Shown: positions 33,293 to 41,392, counted from the stretch's first letter. The stretch: DNA of 64,000 nucleotides from Actinoallomurus sp040655075 (GCF_040655075.1 NZ_JBFAJC010000018.1:135634-199633); one strand, 5' to 3'. Translations and numbers: made by a program. The notes: a model not told the origin generated them from the sequence alone.

Positions 33293-35976
33293 CTGTTGCT
33301 AAAGCGATCGAGCTGATGAACCGCGCCGGAGAGCTGCCGTACGGCCAGGCGCGGACCATCATGGTGGAGGAGTCGCTGCGCCAGGCGGAGTCCGCCGGCG
33401 ACGAGCGCCTCGCCTACCGGATCCGCAACCACCTGCGCACGGAGTACGTCCAGAGCGGCGAGCGGGCCAAGGCGTTCGCGGTGTTCGTCCGCTGCCTCAG
33501 CGACTACGACCGCAACCCGGACTGGGGCGAGGAGCACCTCCTCTACTGGGGGTTCAAGTCCACCGTCACCGGGCTGACGAAGTTCCCGGAGATCCCGCTC
33601 GACCGTACGCTCGCGGTGCTGGACGACATGGAACGCCGGTACCAGCTGGCCGGCGAGGGGCTGCAGCCGGTCCACATGTGCCGCACGCTCGTCACCCAGC
33701 ACGTACACGGCGCGGAGGCCGCCGACGAGTCGTACACCCGGTGGCACGCGGCTCCCCGCACGCGGCTGTCGGACTGCGAGGGCTGTGACCCCAGCATGAA
33801 GGTGTCCTACCTGGCCGCGCGCGGCCGGGACGAGGACGCGGTCGCGCTCGCCGAGCCGCTGCTGAGGGGAGAGCTCGGCTGCGACGAGCAGCCGCAGACG
33901 ATCCTCACCGAACTGCTCCCCGTCTTCCTCCGCACCGGCCGCCTCGACGCCGCCGCCGACGCCCACCGCCGCGCGTACCGCGCCCAGCGCGACCGGATCG
34001 CGGAGCTGTGGGGGATCGGCGTGCACCTGGAGTTCTGCGCGCTCAGCGGCAACGAGGCCCGCAGCCTCGAACTCCTCGAACGTCACCTCGGCTGGCTCGA
34101 CCGGGCTCCGACCCCGTACGAGGGCATGCGGTTCGCCGCCGCGGGCGCGCTGCTGCTCCGGCGGCTCGCGGAGATCGGCCACGGCGACGTGACCGTACGC
34201 CGGCCGGCCCACGGCGACCGGCCCGCCGGCGAGGTCCCGGCCGCCGAACTGCGCGAGGAGCTGACCCGGCACGCCCTCGACGTCGCCGCGCGGTTCGACG
34301 CCCGCAACGGCACGCCCGAGCAGGGCCGCCTCATCCAAGAACTGCTCGACGCCGAACCGCTGGTCGAGCAGCTCCCGCTGACCCCGTACGCGCGCCGCAC
34401 CGCGACGCCGCCCGCAACTCCGGCCCCGCGCCAGGACGACCTCACGGCCATCGACGATGTCGACCGGCTGCTCGACGTGGCCGAACGGCACTGGAGGCGT
34501 CGCGAGTCCGCCCCGGCGCTCGCCGCCTGGCGGCGCGTCGACGCGATCGGCGGCGACCTCACCCTCGTCCAGCAGGGCCGCCGCGTCGACGGCGAAGGAC
34601 TCGAACGTCTCCTCGCGGGGGACGCGCAGGGCGCGGTGGACGTGTGGCGGCGGTCCGCGGACCTGTACACCCAGGGCGGGGACGAGGAACGCGCCCAGGC
34701 GGCGACCAGCAGGTACGCCGCGGTGCTCTGCCAGACCGGCCAGGCCGACGCGGGCCTGCCCCTGCTGCAGACCGCCGTCGCCTGGCTGGACGCCGACGCG
34801 ACCGACCCCCGGCGGGCTCTCGCCGCCCGAGGCCGGCTGGCCGCCGCGTACGGCGAGGCGGGCCGCATCGAGGAGGCCCTCGCCCTGCTGGACGGCGCGC
34901 CCGCAGTGGACGACCTCGACGAACTCGCCGACCTGGAGATGACGCGCGCCCGCATCCTCGCCCCGGCCCGGCGCGAGGCGGAGGTCATCGCCGCGCTCCG
35001 GCGGTCCGCCGACGGCTACCGGCGGAGCGGCCAGAGTGCGGCCCTCGCCGAGGCCGCTCTCCTCCTCGGTCAGCGGCTGGCCGCGAGCGAGGACGAGGAG
35101 GAGGCTGCCGAGGCGGACGCGCTGCTCACCGAGGCCGTCACCAACGCCCCTGCCGACATGCCGGCGTTCCGCGCGAGCGCGTACGCCGTCCGGGGCGGTC
35201 GCCTGCTGGCGCGCGGCGACGCCGCCCAGGCCGCCGAGGACCTGATCGAGGCCGTCGCGGTCTTCACCGCCGAGGGCTCCCACCACCAGGCCGCGTACGC
35301 GCGGCAGGACCTGTGCGTCGCCTACCTCGACACCGGCCGGTTCCTGGAGGCGGCCGAGACCGCCGAGGAGGCGCTGCCGCTGTTCGAAGCGCACGGCGAC
35401 ACCGACGCCGTGCGGCGGACCCGCTACCTCCTCGCCAACGCCCAGCGCGAACTGGGCGAGCTCGAGGCCGCCGCCGACAACTTCACCCGCCTGGCCGAGG
35501 GCGAACGCGCCGAACAGCCCGCCGTGGCCGCCCGCCTCCTTGTCGAGGCCGGCGACCTGCTGAGCCGCCTCGACAAGGACGCGACCGCCGCCGAACGCTT
35601 CGCCGCGGCGGCCGAGGCGTCCACGGCAGGGGGCGACCCGTACGGGACCGTGCAGGCCCTGCGCCGACAGGCCCTGTGCGTGATGTGGAGCGGACGGACG
35701 GAGGACGGCCTCGCCGCCATGGCGAACGCACGGGCCGCGCTCGCCGCCCTGCCCGAGGACGAGCCGGCCGCGCTGACCTGGGAGACGGCCCTCATCGACT
35801 TCGACGAGGCGCGCATCCTCGGCGCGCTGGAGCGCTTCGACGAGGCGATCGCCGGAGCCGAGCGAGCGGCCGCCGCCTTCACCTCACTCGACCAGAAGGA
35901 GCCGGCCACGGCCGCGGAGAGCCTCCGCGCCGACCTGGTCGCCGCGAGCGCGGGCGCCGGTGACACGTCCGAGTGA
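33289..35976 (+). CDS. Large tetratricopeptide repeat protein coupled to the HSP90-like ATPase
   Basis: An 895-residue cytosolic, almost wholly helical protein. A conserved N-terminal part (residues 1-330) has KAIELMNRAGELPYGQARTIMVEESLRQAESAGDE and a cysteine pair CEGCDP that might bind zinc. From about 390 to 890 there are roughly twelve TPR-like helix pairs (YAAVLCQTGQADAGLPLLQTA, LAAAYGEAGRIEEALALLDGA, QDLCVAYLDTGRFLEAAETAEEALPLFEAHGD). TPR arrays bind peptides or partner proteins, so it may be a co-chaperone or client adaptor for the overlapping HSP90-like protein. The GTG start overlaps the upstream stop. Confidence 0.82.
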   Translation: MTVAKAIELMNRAGELPYGQARTIMVEESLRQAESAGDERLAYRIRNHLRTEYVQSGERAKAFAVFVRCLSDYDRNPDWGEEHLLYWGFKSTVTGLTKFPEIPLDRTLAVLDDMERRYQLAGEGLQPVHMCRTLVTQHVHGAEAADESYTRWHAAPRTRLSDCEGCDPSMKVSYLAARGRDEDAVALAEPLLRGELGCDEQPQTILTELLPVFLRTGRLDAAADAHRRAYRAQRDRIAELWGIGVHLEFCALSGNEARSLELLERHLGWLDRAPTPYEGMRFAAAGALLLRRLAEIGHGDVTVRRPAHGDRPAGEVPAAELREELTRHALDVAARFDARNGTPEQGRLIQELLDAEPLVEQLPLTPYARRTATPPATPAPRQDDLTAIDDVDRLLDVAERHWRRRESAPALAAWRRVDAIGGDLTLVQQGRRVDGEGLERLLAGDAQGAVDVWRRSADLYTQGGDEERAQAATSRYAAVLCQTGQADAGLPLLQTAVAWLDADATDPRRALAARGRLAAAYGEAGRIEEALALLDGAPAVDDLDELADLEMTRARILAPARREAEVIAALRRSADGYRRSGQSAALAEAALLLGQRLAASEDEEEAAEADALLTEAVTNAPADMPAFRASAYAVRGGRLLARGDAAQAAEDLIEAVAVFTAEGSHHQAAYARQDLCVAYLDTGRFLEAAETAEEALPLFEAHGDTDAVRRTRYLLANAQRELGELEAAADNFTRLAEGERAEQPAVAARLLVEAGDLLSRLDKDATAAERFAAAAEASTAGGDPYGTVQALRRQALCVMWSGRTEDGLAAMANARAALAALPEDEPAALTWETALIDFDEARILGALERFDEAIAGAERAAAAFTSLDQKEPATAAESLRADLVAASAGAGDTSE

Positions 35977-35998
35977 CCTCTGGCCTAGGAGACCGATC

Positions 35999-36277
35999 GT
36001 GAACCCGAAGCAGCAGCGCCGGCTGATCGAGGAGCGGTACGTCCTCGGCGAGGATCTCGCTCAGGATCCGACGATGCTCGACGGCTGCCCGCATCGGTAT
36101 GTGTTCGTCATGGTGCCCGCCCGCAGCATGACGAGCGCACCCGTGGCCGGGGTCCTGCCGCTTCTGCTCCAGTGCGTCGAGACGCTGGAGACCCGCGGGT
36201 GGGAGCCGGTGAGCTGGCGGCTCGAGACCGCCCACAAGGGCGTGCTGATGCGGCGCATCGGCCCCGGACGCCCCTGA
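35999..36277 (+). CDS. Small conserved hypothetical protein downstream of the HSP90/TPR pair
   Basis: A 92-residue soluble protein (VNPKQQRRLIEERYVLGEDLAQDPTMLDGC, then YVFVMVPARSMTSAPVAGVLPLLLQC and RLETAHKGVLMRRIG). The GTG start has AGGAG eight bases upstream and lies 22 bases after the TPR gene, so it may belong to the same transcript. The beta-alpha layout suggests a small ferredoxin-like fold. No function is recognised. Confidence 0.6.
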   Translation: MNPKQQRRLIEERYVLGEDLAQDPTMLDGCPHRYVFVMVPARSMTSAPVAGVLPLLLQCVETLETRGWEPVSWRLETAHKGVLMRRIGPGRP

Positions 36278-36336
36278 CCGGGTCCGCTGTGTCAGGTTAG
36301 GCATCGGTAGTCGTCCATCCGATCGGGAGATCCGCT

Positions 36337-36867
36337 GTGACCACAGAAGGCGCAACGACCCCGTTCTCGGCGGGCGGATCCGGCGGGCGGCGGCCGGTCC
36401 GTGACCTCCTCGACCGCGTCGAAGCCAACGAACCGGGCGAGGTCACCTACGTCGAGCAACGCCCGGCGCGCTCCGACATCGCCGAGATGCTCGGCGTACC
36501 CGAAGGCGCGCCCCTGGTCCTGCGGCAGCGGGTCGTGCTGGACGATGACGAGCCGACGGCGTTCATCGGGCTCTGGCTCGACCCGGACGTCGCCCACGCG
36601 ACCGGGCTCGACGGGCTCGCTCCGGCCGCAGCGAGCGTCTGCGAGTCGATCCGGTCGGCGACCGGCCGGGACCTCGGTCACGTCACCGAGCACCTCACCG
36701 CCCGGCGCGCCACCAGCGCGGAGACCAAGGCCCTCGGCCTGCCCAGAAACGCCCCGGTGCTGGCCGTCCGGGCCATCGTCGGCGACGACGCCGGCCGGCG
36801 GGTGCTCGTCGTGGACCTGGCGTTCCCCGGCGAGACGTACGGGTTCACCGACGACTACGCCCTCTGA
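36337..36867 (+). CDS. Free-standing UTRA domain protein
   Basis: A 176-residue protein consisting of a UTRA ligand domain, the effector-binding half of GntR/HutC regulators. Signs are SDIAEMLGVPEGAPLVLRQRVVLDDDEPTAFIGLWLDP and VTEHLTARRATSAETKALGLPRNAPVLAVRAI. There is no winged helix at the N-terminus, whose 45 residues are Gly/Arg-rich and too short for one. It may sense a metabolite without binding DNA or be a decayed regulator. GTG start. The next gene begins within four bases of its stop. Confidence 0.7.
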   Translation: MTTEGATTPFSAGGSGGRRPVRDLLDRVEANEPGEVTYVEQRPARSDIAEMLGVPEGAPLVLRQRVVLDDDEPTAFIGLWLDPDVAHATGLDGLAPAAASVCESIRSATGRDLGHVTEHLTARRATSAETKALGLPRNAPVLAVRAIVGDDAGRRVLVVDLAFPGETYGFTDDYAL

Positions 36868-36870
36868 GGA

Positions 36871-37260
36871 GTGCTGCTACGGTCGCGCACCGTGGTGGAG
36901 AACGTGTACGTGGGTAAGGCCGCAGTGGACGCGGCCGGTGATCGAGGCTGGCTTCTCGGGCATTTCAAGCCGGTCGGCGACATCCGGCACAGCGACGACG
37001 TCGAGATCAAGTGGGGCGTGCACCCGCGCGGCGACCGGCGGGCGCGGTGGGCGACCGAGGAGAAGCGCACCGCCCTGCTCGTCCTGATCAGCGGACGCTT
37101 CCGCATGGAGTTCCCCGACGGCGACGTCGTACTGACCGAGCAGGGCGACTACGTCGTGTGGAGCCATGGCGTCGACCACTCCTGGCACGCCGAGGAGGAG
37201 TCGGTCGTCATGACGATCCGCTGGCCGTCCATCCCCGGCTACGCGATCCCCACCGACTGA
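36871..37260 (+). CDS. Cupin-like small protein
   Basis: A 129-residue single-domain protein with a cupin-type core (ALLVLISGRFRMEFPDGDVVLTEQGDYVVWSHGVDHSWHAEEESVVMTIRW) in which the HxW/HSWHAEE segment supplies possible metal ligands. The start is uncertain: GTG at 36871 follows GAGGAG too closely, while GTG at 36892 or 36895 begins the conserved VVENVYVGKAAVDAAG. Related proteins in databases are sometimes mislabelled signal peptidase I. Probably co-transcribed with the UTRA gene. Confidence 0.6.
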   Translation: MLLRSRTVVENVYVGKAAVDAAGDRGWLLGHFKPVGDIRHSDDVEIKWGVHPRGDRRARWATEEKRTALLVLISGRFRMEFPDGDVVLTEQGDYVVWSHGVDHSWHAEEESVVMTIRWPSIPGYAIPTD

Positions 37261-37277
37261 CACACTCTCCTCGGCAC

Positions 37278-37628
37278 TTACTCGGTCTTTTTCGGATGCC
37301 CGCAGGACGCCGTGACCACCCACACGGTCCGCTTCTCGTCGTCGACCAGGTAGAAGATACGCCCGCCGCCGGTGACCTCGATCTGCCATTGCTCCAGCGG
37401 GCGTCCTTCGAACTGGTGGGTGGCCAGTTCGCCGCGCAGTCGCTTATGTCTGCGGTCCTCTGGCGGCCGCGGATTCGCTCGCATGAGTTCGAATGCTTCA
37501 CGCGTGTTCGATGGCGCCTGTTTGGCGAGCTCAGGCCAGCCCTTCGCCGCTTCGCTCGTACCGAACCGGACATCCCATTCCTGGCCGACGGGCGGAGGCG
37601 CGACGGGATCCTTACGCCTCGGGCTCAT
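37278..37628 (-). CDS. RelE/ParE-like toxin of a type II toxin-antitoxin pair
   Basis: A 116-residue basic protein. The C-terminal two-thirds match the RelE-like fold (WDVRFGTSEAAKGWPELAKQAPSNTREAFELM, then LEQWQIEVTGGGRIFYLVDDEKRTVWVVTASCGHPKKTE), where the final strand and terminal basic residues usually form the ribonuclease site. It lies six bases after the antitoxin gene. The toxin assignment rests on fold pattern and gene pairing; activity is not shown. Confidence 0.7.
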   Translation of the reverse strand: MSPRRKDPVAPPPVGQEWDVRFGTSEAAKGWPELAKQAPSNTREAFELMRANPRPPEDRRHKRLRGELATHQFEGRPLEQWQIEVTGGGRIFYLVDDEKRTVWVVTASCGHPKKTE

Positions 37629-37634
37629 AGGTCT

Positions 37635-38096
37635 TCAGTCGACGGAGACGGGGCCGTAGTCGGTACCGTCCAAGGGCTCGGTCAGCTTCGCACGCAGTTC
37701 CGGGTCGGCATGAATCCTGGCGGTGCTCCGCCACGCCTCCACGACAGTCTCCAGCGGTGCGAGCGTGTCGAGCTCCGCACAGGCGTTCGCGGTGTCCACC
37801 AGCTCGACCAGGAAGGCCCGTACGTCTTCGGTCGGCAAGAACTTCACCCAGGGGAACACGTCGGGTAGCGCCATGAGCAATGCCCGCGCCCCTTCATCCT
37901 GCTTCATCAGCGAGACGAACAGACGAGTCGTGGCGGTCATGGCCGCAGCGGCGGCCTCAGCTCGATTGGCCGTCTCCAGGACGAGGTCTTCTCCGTCGCG
38001 GCGCACAAGTCGCACTTGCTGCGCCTCCTCCAGCTTGGCGACGGTCTTGGCGGGCTGCTGGATGAGCTGCGAAAAGGGAACCTTCGTGGTGCTCAC
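37635..38096 (-). CDS. Phd/YefM-like antitoxin
   Basis: A 153-residue protein. The N-terminus (TTKVPFSQLIQQPAKTVAKLEEAQQVRLVRRDGEDLVLETANRAEA) follows the Phd/YefM DNA-binding pattern, in which PAKT replaces the usual NL(S/A)x box. The longer helical C-terminus (residues 60-153) presumably wraps the toxin. It precedes the RelE-like gene, the usual antitoxin-first order. A perfect 9-bp palindrome directly upstream (38114-38135) is the expected autoregulatory operator. Confidence 0.7.
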   Translation of the reverse strand: MSTTKVPFSQLIQQPAKTVAKLEEAQQVRLVRRDGEDLVLETANRAEAAAAAMTATTRLFVSLMKQDEGARALLMALPDVFPWVKFLPTEDVRAFLVELVDTANACAELDTLAPLETVVEAWRSTARIHADPELRAKLTEPLDGTDYGPVSVD

Positions 38097-38113
38097 ACCT
38101 CCCAGACTAGCGC

Positions 38114-38135
38114 ACCTTTGAAGTAATTCAAAGGT
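38114..38135. promoter_or_regulatory. Toxin-antitoxin operator palindrome
   Basis: ACCTTTGAA-GTAA-TTCAAAGGT, a perfect 9-bp inverted repeat, ends 18 bases before the antitoxin ATG. Its AT-richness stands out against the surroundings and fits autoregulation by the antitoxin or the toxin-antitoxin complex. It lies just beyond the end of the P450 gene. Confidence 0.65.
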
Positions 38136-38139
38136 ATGC

Positions 38140-39366
38140 TCATCGGCCTCCGGACACTGGAAGGTGGGCCGGGCCGCGGAGGTTCATGCGGCCGTTCCAC
38201 ACGACGTCGCCGTCGAGTGCCAGGGCGGGGAAGCGGGCCGCCAGGCGCTCGAACGCGACGCACGCCTCCATCCGGGCCAGCGACGCCCCGAGGCAGTGGT
38301 GCGGGCCCGCGCCGAACGACACGTGCTGATGCGCGTTCTCCCGGTCGAGGCGGAGCTCGCCGGCGTCCGGTCCCCAGAACCGCTCGTCCCGGTTGGCGGC
38401 GGCGAGGCTCGCCATCACGAAGGCGCCGGCGGGGATCTCGACGTCCCGTACGGTGATGGGTTCCAGGGTGATCCGTCTGCTCGCCTGGACCGGGCTGTCG
38501 TAGCGCAGCAGTTCCTCGACGGTGTTCGGCACCAGGCCGGGGTCCTGGGCCAGCGCGGCGAGGCGGCCGGGGTGGCGGAGGAGCGCGAGCGTCCCGCCCG
38601 CGATGAGGTTCACGGTGGTCTCGTGGCCGGCGATGTACAGCAGCAGCGTCTGGGCGACCAGTTCGTCATCGTCGAGCACGGCGCCCTCGTCCTCCGCGTG
38701 AATGAGGGCGGTGAGCAGGTCGTCCGCGGGATTGGCGCGCTTCCAGGCGATCATCTCGGCGGCGATGCCGTTCAGTTCCTCCTCCGCGGCGACGACGGAC
38801 GCGATGAGGTCGGGGTCGACGACCGGTTCGAGCGACCGTACGACCAGGCCCGTCAGCTCCCGGATGCGCTCGTGGTCGGAGGACGGCGTGCCGAGCATCT
38901 CGGCGATCACGGCGAACGGCAGCGGGTACGCCAGGGCCTCGACGAGGTCCACCCGCCCTGCCTGCTCCATCTCGGCCAGCATGCCGTCGACCAGGTCGGT
39001 CACGCGCGGCCGCAGCGCGCGTACGGCCCGGGGCGTGAACGCCTTCGACACCAGCCTGCGCAGCCGGGTGTGGTCCGGCGGATCCCGGTCGAGCATGGAC
39101 TTCGCGTTCGAACGCGGTGAGCGGTCGCCGTACGTCTCCGCCCGCACCTGCCGCAGCGGGCCGTCGGCGACGTTGTCGTCCTCGACCGACAGGCCCGCCC
39201 GCAGTAGCCATGCGACGTCCTCGTACCGCGTGAGCAGCCAGAACCCGAACGGATGCTCGTACACCGGCGCGGCCTCCCGCACCGCGGCGTACTGCGGATA
39301 GGGGTCGTCAGTGAAGCCAGGCGCGAACGGGTCGAAGAGCGGCGCAGAAGGCGGACTTTCGGGCAT
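38140..39366 (-). CDS. Cytochrome P450 monooxygenase
   Basis: A 408-residue soluble bacterial P450 that would hydroxylate a small substrate using ferredoxin-supplied electrons. Motifs: I-helix LLYIAGHETTVNLIAGG, K-helix EELLRYDSPVQASRR, and the heme loop VSFGAGPHHCLGASLARMEA with the axial cysteine. The ATG follows GAAGGGGATCAGCC and lies within the end of the upstream hypothetical gene (59-base overlap), suggesting coupled translation. No ferredoxin or reductase is adjacent. Likely controlled by the divergent TetR at 39844. Confidence 0.92.
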   Translation of the reverse strand: MPESPPSAPLFDPFAPGFTDDPYPQYAAVREAAPVYEHPFGFWLLTRYEDVAWLLRAGLSVEDDNVADGPLRQVRAETYGDRSPRSNAKSMLDRDPPDHTRLRRLVSKAFTPRAVRALRPRVTDLVDGMLAEMEQAGRVDLVEALAYPLPFAVIAEMLGTPSSDHERIRELTGLVVRSLEPVVDPDLIASVVAAEEELNGIAAEMIAWKRANPADDLLTALIHAEDEGAVLDDDELVAQTLLLYIAGHETTVNLIAGGTLALLRHPGRLAALAQDPGLVPNTVEELLRYDSPVQASRRITLEPITVRDVEIPAGAFVMASLAAANRDERFWGPDAGELRLDRENAHQHVSFGAGPHHCLGASLARMEACVAFERLAARFPALALDGDVVWNGRMNLRGPAHLPVSGGR

Positions 39367-39784
39367 GGCTGATCCCCTTCACCTCTTGGTACGGACGGTA
39401 TGAAGTCAGGTCGGCGGGATCCACGCCGGTCGCGCTGAGCACGGCATGCCGGAAGCGGGCCGTTCCCTCGGCGAGCGCGGGGTGATCGGCGTACTCCTCC
39501 AGCAGCCGCTGGAACGCCGGGTACACCTCGGCGACCGCGGCGAGCGCGTCGGCGACCGCCGTCTTCGGGTCGCCGGACGCCACCTCGATGACCTCGTCCA
39601 ACTGGGTGTAGGCCGCGGTGAGGTAGCGCCGCTGGACATCACGCAGAAAGTGGTCGAGATCCCCGTACTCGGCCACCACCTCGTGCTGCCGCTCCGCGAG
39701 CGCTCGCGGGCCCTTCTTCTCGAACGCGGCGGCGAGGTCGTGCACCAGCCGATACCTCCGCCGAGCCCGTTCCCATTCGGTCAT
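39308..39784 (-). CDS. Hypothetical helical protein overlapping the P450 gene
   Basis: A 158-residue protein predicted to be all-helical (YRLVHDLAAAFEKKGPRALAERQHEVVAEYGDLDHFLRDVQRRYLTAAYTQLDEVIEVA). The last 19 codons lie inside the P450 coding region in another frame. The ATG has AGGTGAG upstream. First gene after the TetR operator, so it is the operon leader with P450 second. Function unknown; the helical pattern resembles small TipAS- or DUF-type ligand domains. Confidence 0.6.
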   Translation of the reverse strand: MTEWERARRRYRLVHDLAAAFEKKGPRALAERQHEVVAEYGDLDHFLRDVQRRYLTAAYTQLDEVIEVASGDPKTAVADALAAVAEVYPAFQRLLEEYADHPALAEGTARFRHAVLSATGVDPADLTSYRPYQEVKGISHARKSAFCAALRPVRAWLH

Positions 39785-39811
39785 GGCACACTCACCTACT
39801 CATCGTCGGTC

Positions 39812-39828
39812 ACATACACAGTGTATGT
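39812..39828. promoter_or_regulatory. TetR operator between the P450 unit and tetR
   Basis: ACATACAC-A-GTGTATGT, a perfect 8-bp inverted repeat, lies between the divergent genes. TAGACT (39832-39837) could be the -10 of tetR, with transcription starting at or next to the ATG at 39844, giving a leaderless message. Confidence 0.65.
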
Positions 39829-39843
39829 AGCTAGACTTAGAGT

Positions 39844-40452
39844 ATGTCCGGTGTCAAGGGCCGCCGTGAGCAGTACTCCGAAGCCACGAAGGCGGCGCTC
39901 CTCGAAGAGGCGACCGCGCTCTTCGCCGAGCACGGGTACGCCGGAACGTCCCTGGAACAGGTCGCCGCGGCCAGCCAGGTCACCCGCGGCGCGGTGTACC
40001 ACCACTTCGCCGGCAAGCAGGCCCTCTTCGAGGCCGTGCTGGAGGCACAGGAGAAGCGCGCCATGGAGGAGGTCGCCTCCGCCGCCGCGAGCAAGACCGA
40101 TCCCTGGGAGGCCGCGATCCTTGGTCTCGACGCCTTTCTCGACAAGTGCTGCGACCCGACGTACGGGCGGCTGGTCTGGCAGGAGGGGCCGACCGCGCTC
40201 GGCTGGCACCGCTGGCGAGAGTGCGAGCAGAAATACGCCTACGGCGTGGTCGAGCACTTCCTCCGCTCTCTCATCGAGGCGGGCTACTGGCCGGCGACGG
40301 AGAGCCTGGACACCACGGTCAGGTTCGCGTTCTGGATGCTGGGCGGGGCCGGCATGGCGCTCACCGAGACACCCGAGGCCGACAGGCCCCGGGTTCGCAA
40401 TGAGTGGTCCCAGCTGATTCGCCGCAGTATCGGTGGCCTGCGAAGCCAGTGA
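39844..40452 (+). CDS. TetR family transcriptional regulator
   Basis: A 202-residue repressor. The helix-turn-helix is at residues 12-58 (YSEATKAALLEEATALFAEHGYAGTSLEQVAAASQVTRGAVYHHFAGKQALF). The TetR_C-like ligand domain follows, ending WSQLIRRSIGGLRSQ. Divergent from the hypothetical/P450 pair and separated from it by a perfect palindrome. It most likely represses both directions until the P450 substrate or a related compound binds. Confidence 0.9.
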   Translation: MSGVKGRREQYSEATKAALLEEATALFAEHGYAGTSLEQVAAASQVTRGAVYHHFAGKQALFEAVLEAQEKRAMEEVASAAASKTDPWEAAILGLDAFLDKCCDPTYGRLVWQEGPTALGWHRWRECEQKYAYGVVEHFLRSLIEAGYWPATESLDTTVRFAFWMLGGAGMALTETPEADRPRVRNEWSQLIRRSIGGLRSQ

Positions 40453-40455
40453 TCG

Positions 40456-40605
40456 TCAGTTCGGTGCCGACTCCAACGTGCGGCGAATGTCCCACTCGTG
40501 GTGGTACGCGTCGTGCGCGTTGGTGGCCGCCACATCCGGCGTACGCTGCTCGCCGCGGCCGATCCGCGAGCCGGCATCGATCGCGGCGAGAACGGAAGCG
40601 ATCAT
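40456..40605 (-). pseudogene. C-terminal remnant of a DinB-like protein
   Basis: A 49-codon reading (MIASVLAAIDAGSRIGRGEQ to the stop) ends in ATNAHDAYHHEWDIRRTLE, the metal-binding HxxxHH helix seen at the C-terminus of DinB/maleylpyruvate isomerase-like proteins. The preceding 110-120 residues of that fold are missing, and upstream sequence is a terminator. It lies three bases beyond the end of tetR on the other strand. Likely a gene fragment. Confidence 0.45.
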
Positions 40606-40648
40606 TGCGCCGACCTATGGCCGGATCGCCGGTGTAGGACGTCCGGGG

Positions 40649-40682
40649 TCGGGAGGGGACCCGTGCACTGGTCCCCTCCCGA
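40649..40682 (-). terminator. Hairpin terminator of the LPVTG protein gene
   Basis: A perfect 13-bp stem, TCGGGAGGGGACC (40649-40661) paired with 40670-40682, with an eight-base loop, lies 18 bases past the stop of the minus-strand gene. There is no U-tract; it could act in both directions. Confidence 0.7.
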
Positions 40683-40699
40683 GGCCGGGCCGTCGCCGC

Positions 40700-41392
40700 T
40701 CAGCCCGTGACGGGCAGGTTGCCGGGGACGGGGGTGGGCTTGGGCGCCTGGCCTGGAGGCGTGGTCGGATCGGTCGGCGCCGGGATCGGCTTGCCGGTGG
40801 CATGGCCGGGCGGCGGGGTGGGCGGCCGGCCGGGGGTGCCGGCGCTGCAGGTGGCGGAGGAGACGCTGATGGTCTGGGCGTCGGTGAGACGGACCTCGAT
40901 CGCGGTGACGGTGAGGCTGCCGTCCAGGTTGCGTACCTGCTTGTTGAGCGTGACCCCGACGGTGCCCAGTCCCTGGACGGGAATGCTCAGCGCGCTGTTC
41001 GGCGCGGCGTACGCGGCGAGCCGACGGTCGCCGATGCGCGCGTCGGCCAGGTTGGAGGCGCCGGTGCCGCCCTTGCAGGTGGCGGTGACGAGGTGGGCGG
41101 TCAGGGCGGCCTTGGCGACCTCCAGGTCGACCACGCTGGCGCGGGCGAAGGCGGGCTTGGCGGTGACGTGCAGGACCTTGACGTCGATGAGGGGGTTGGC
41201 CGGCAGGCTCACCAGGCTCTTGTCGGCGGTGGCGGTGACGGCGGGGGTCTGGGGGATGGCGACCAGACCAGTGGCGGCCAGGCCGAAGGCCGAGCCGGTG
41301 CCGGTCGCGGCGGAGGCGGTTCCGGTCAGGGCCAGGGGCGTGGCCAGCGCACCGGCGATGGCCGCCGAGGCGGCTAGACGCGTCAAGCGCAA
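40700..41392 (-). CDS. Secreted surface protein ending at an LPVTG motif
   Basis: A 230-residue exported protein. The TTG start has AAGGAG five bases upstream. The signal peptide is RLAASAAIAGALATPLALTGTASAA. The body is a beta-rich domain (LVSLPANPLIDVKVLHVTAKPAF, ATCKGGTGASNLADARIGDRRL) like that of choice-of-anchor P proteins, with cysteines at two sites. A Pro/Thr-rich stalk (about 185-225) follows. The chain ends exactly at LPVTG, with no hydrophobic helix or basic tail, so standard sortase retention is not possible as written. Function unknown. Confidence 0.7.
   Translation of the reverse strand: MRLTRLAASAAIAGALATPLALTGTASAATGTGSAFGLAATGLVAIPQTPAVTATADKSLVSLPANPLIDVKVLHVTAKPAFARASVVDLEVAKAALTAHLVTATCKGGTGASNLADARIGDRRLAAYAAPNSALSIPVQGLGTVGVTLNKQVRNLDGSLTVTAIEVRLTDAQTISVSSATCSAGTPGRPPTPPPGHATGKPIPAPTDPTTPPGQAPKPTPVPGNLPVTG

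Noticed and set aside
33169..35394. A 741-codon minus-strand frame across the TPR gene
   Set aside because: Antisense shadow of the coupled TPR gene; no ribosome site or protein pattern.
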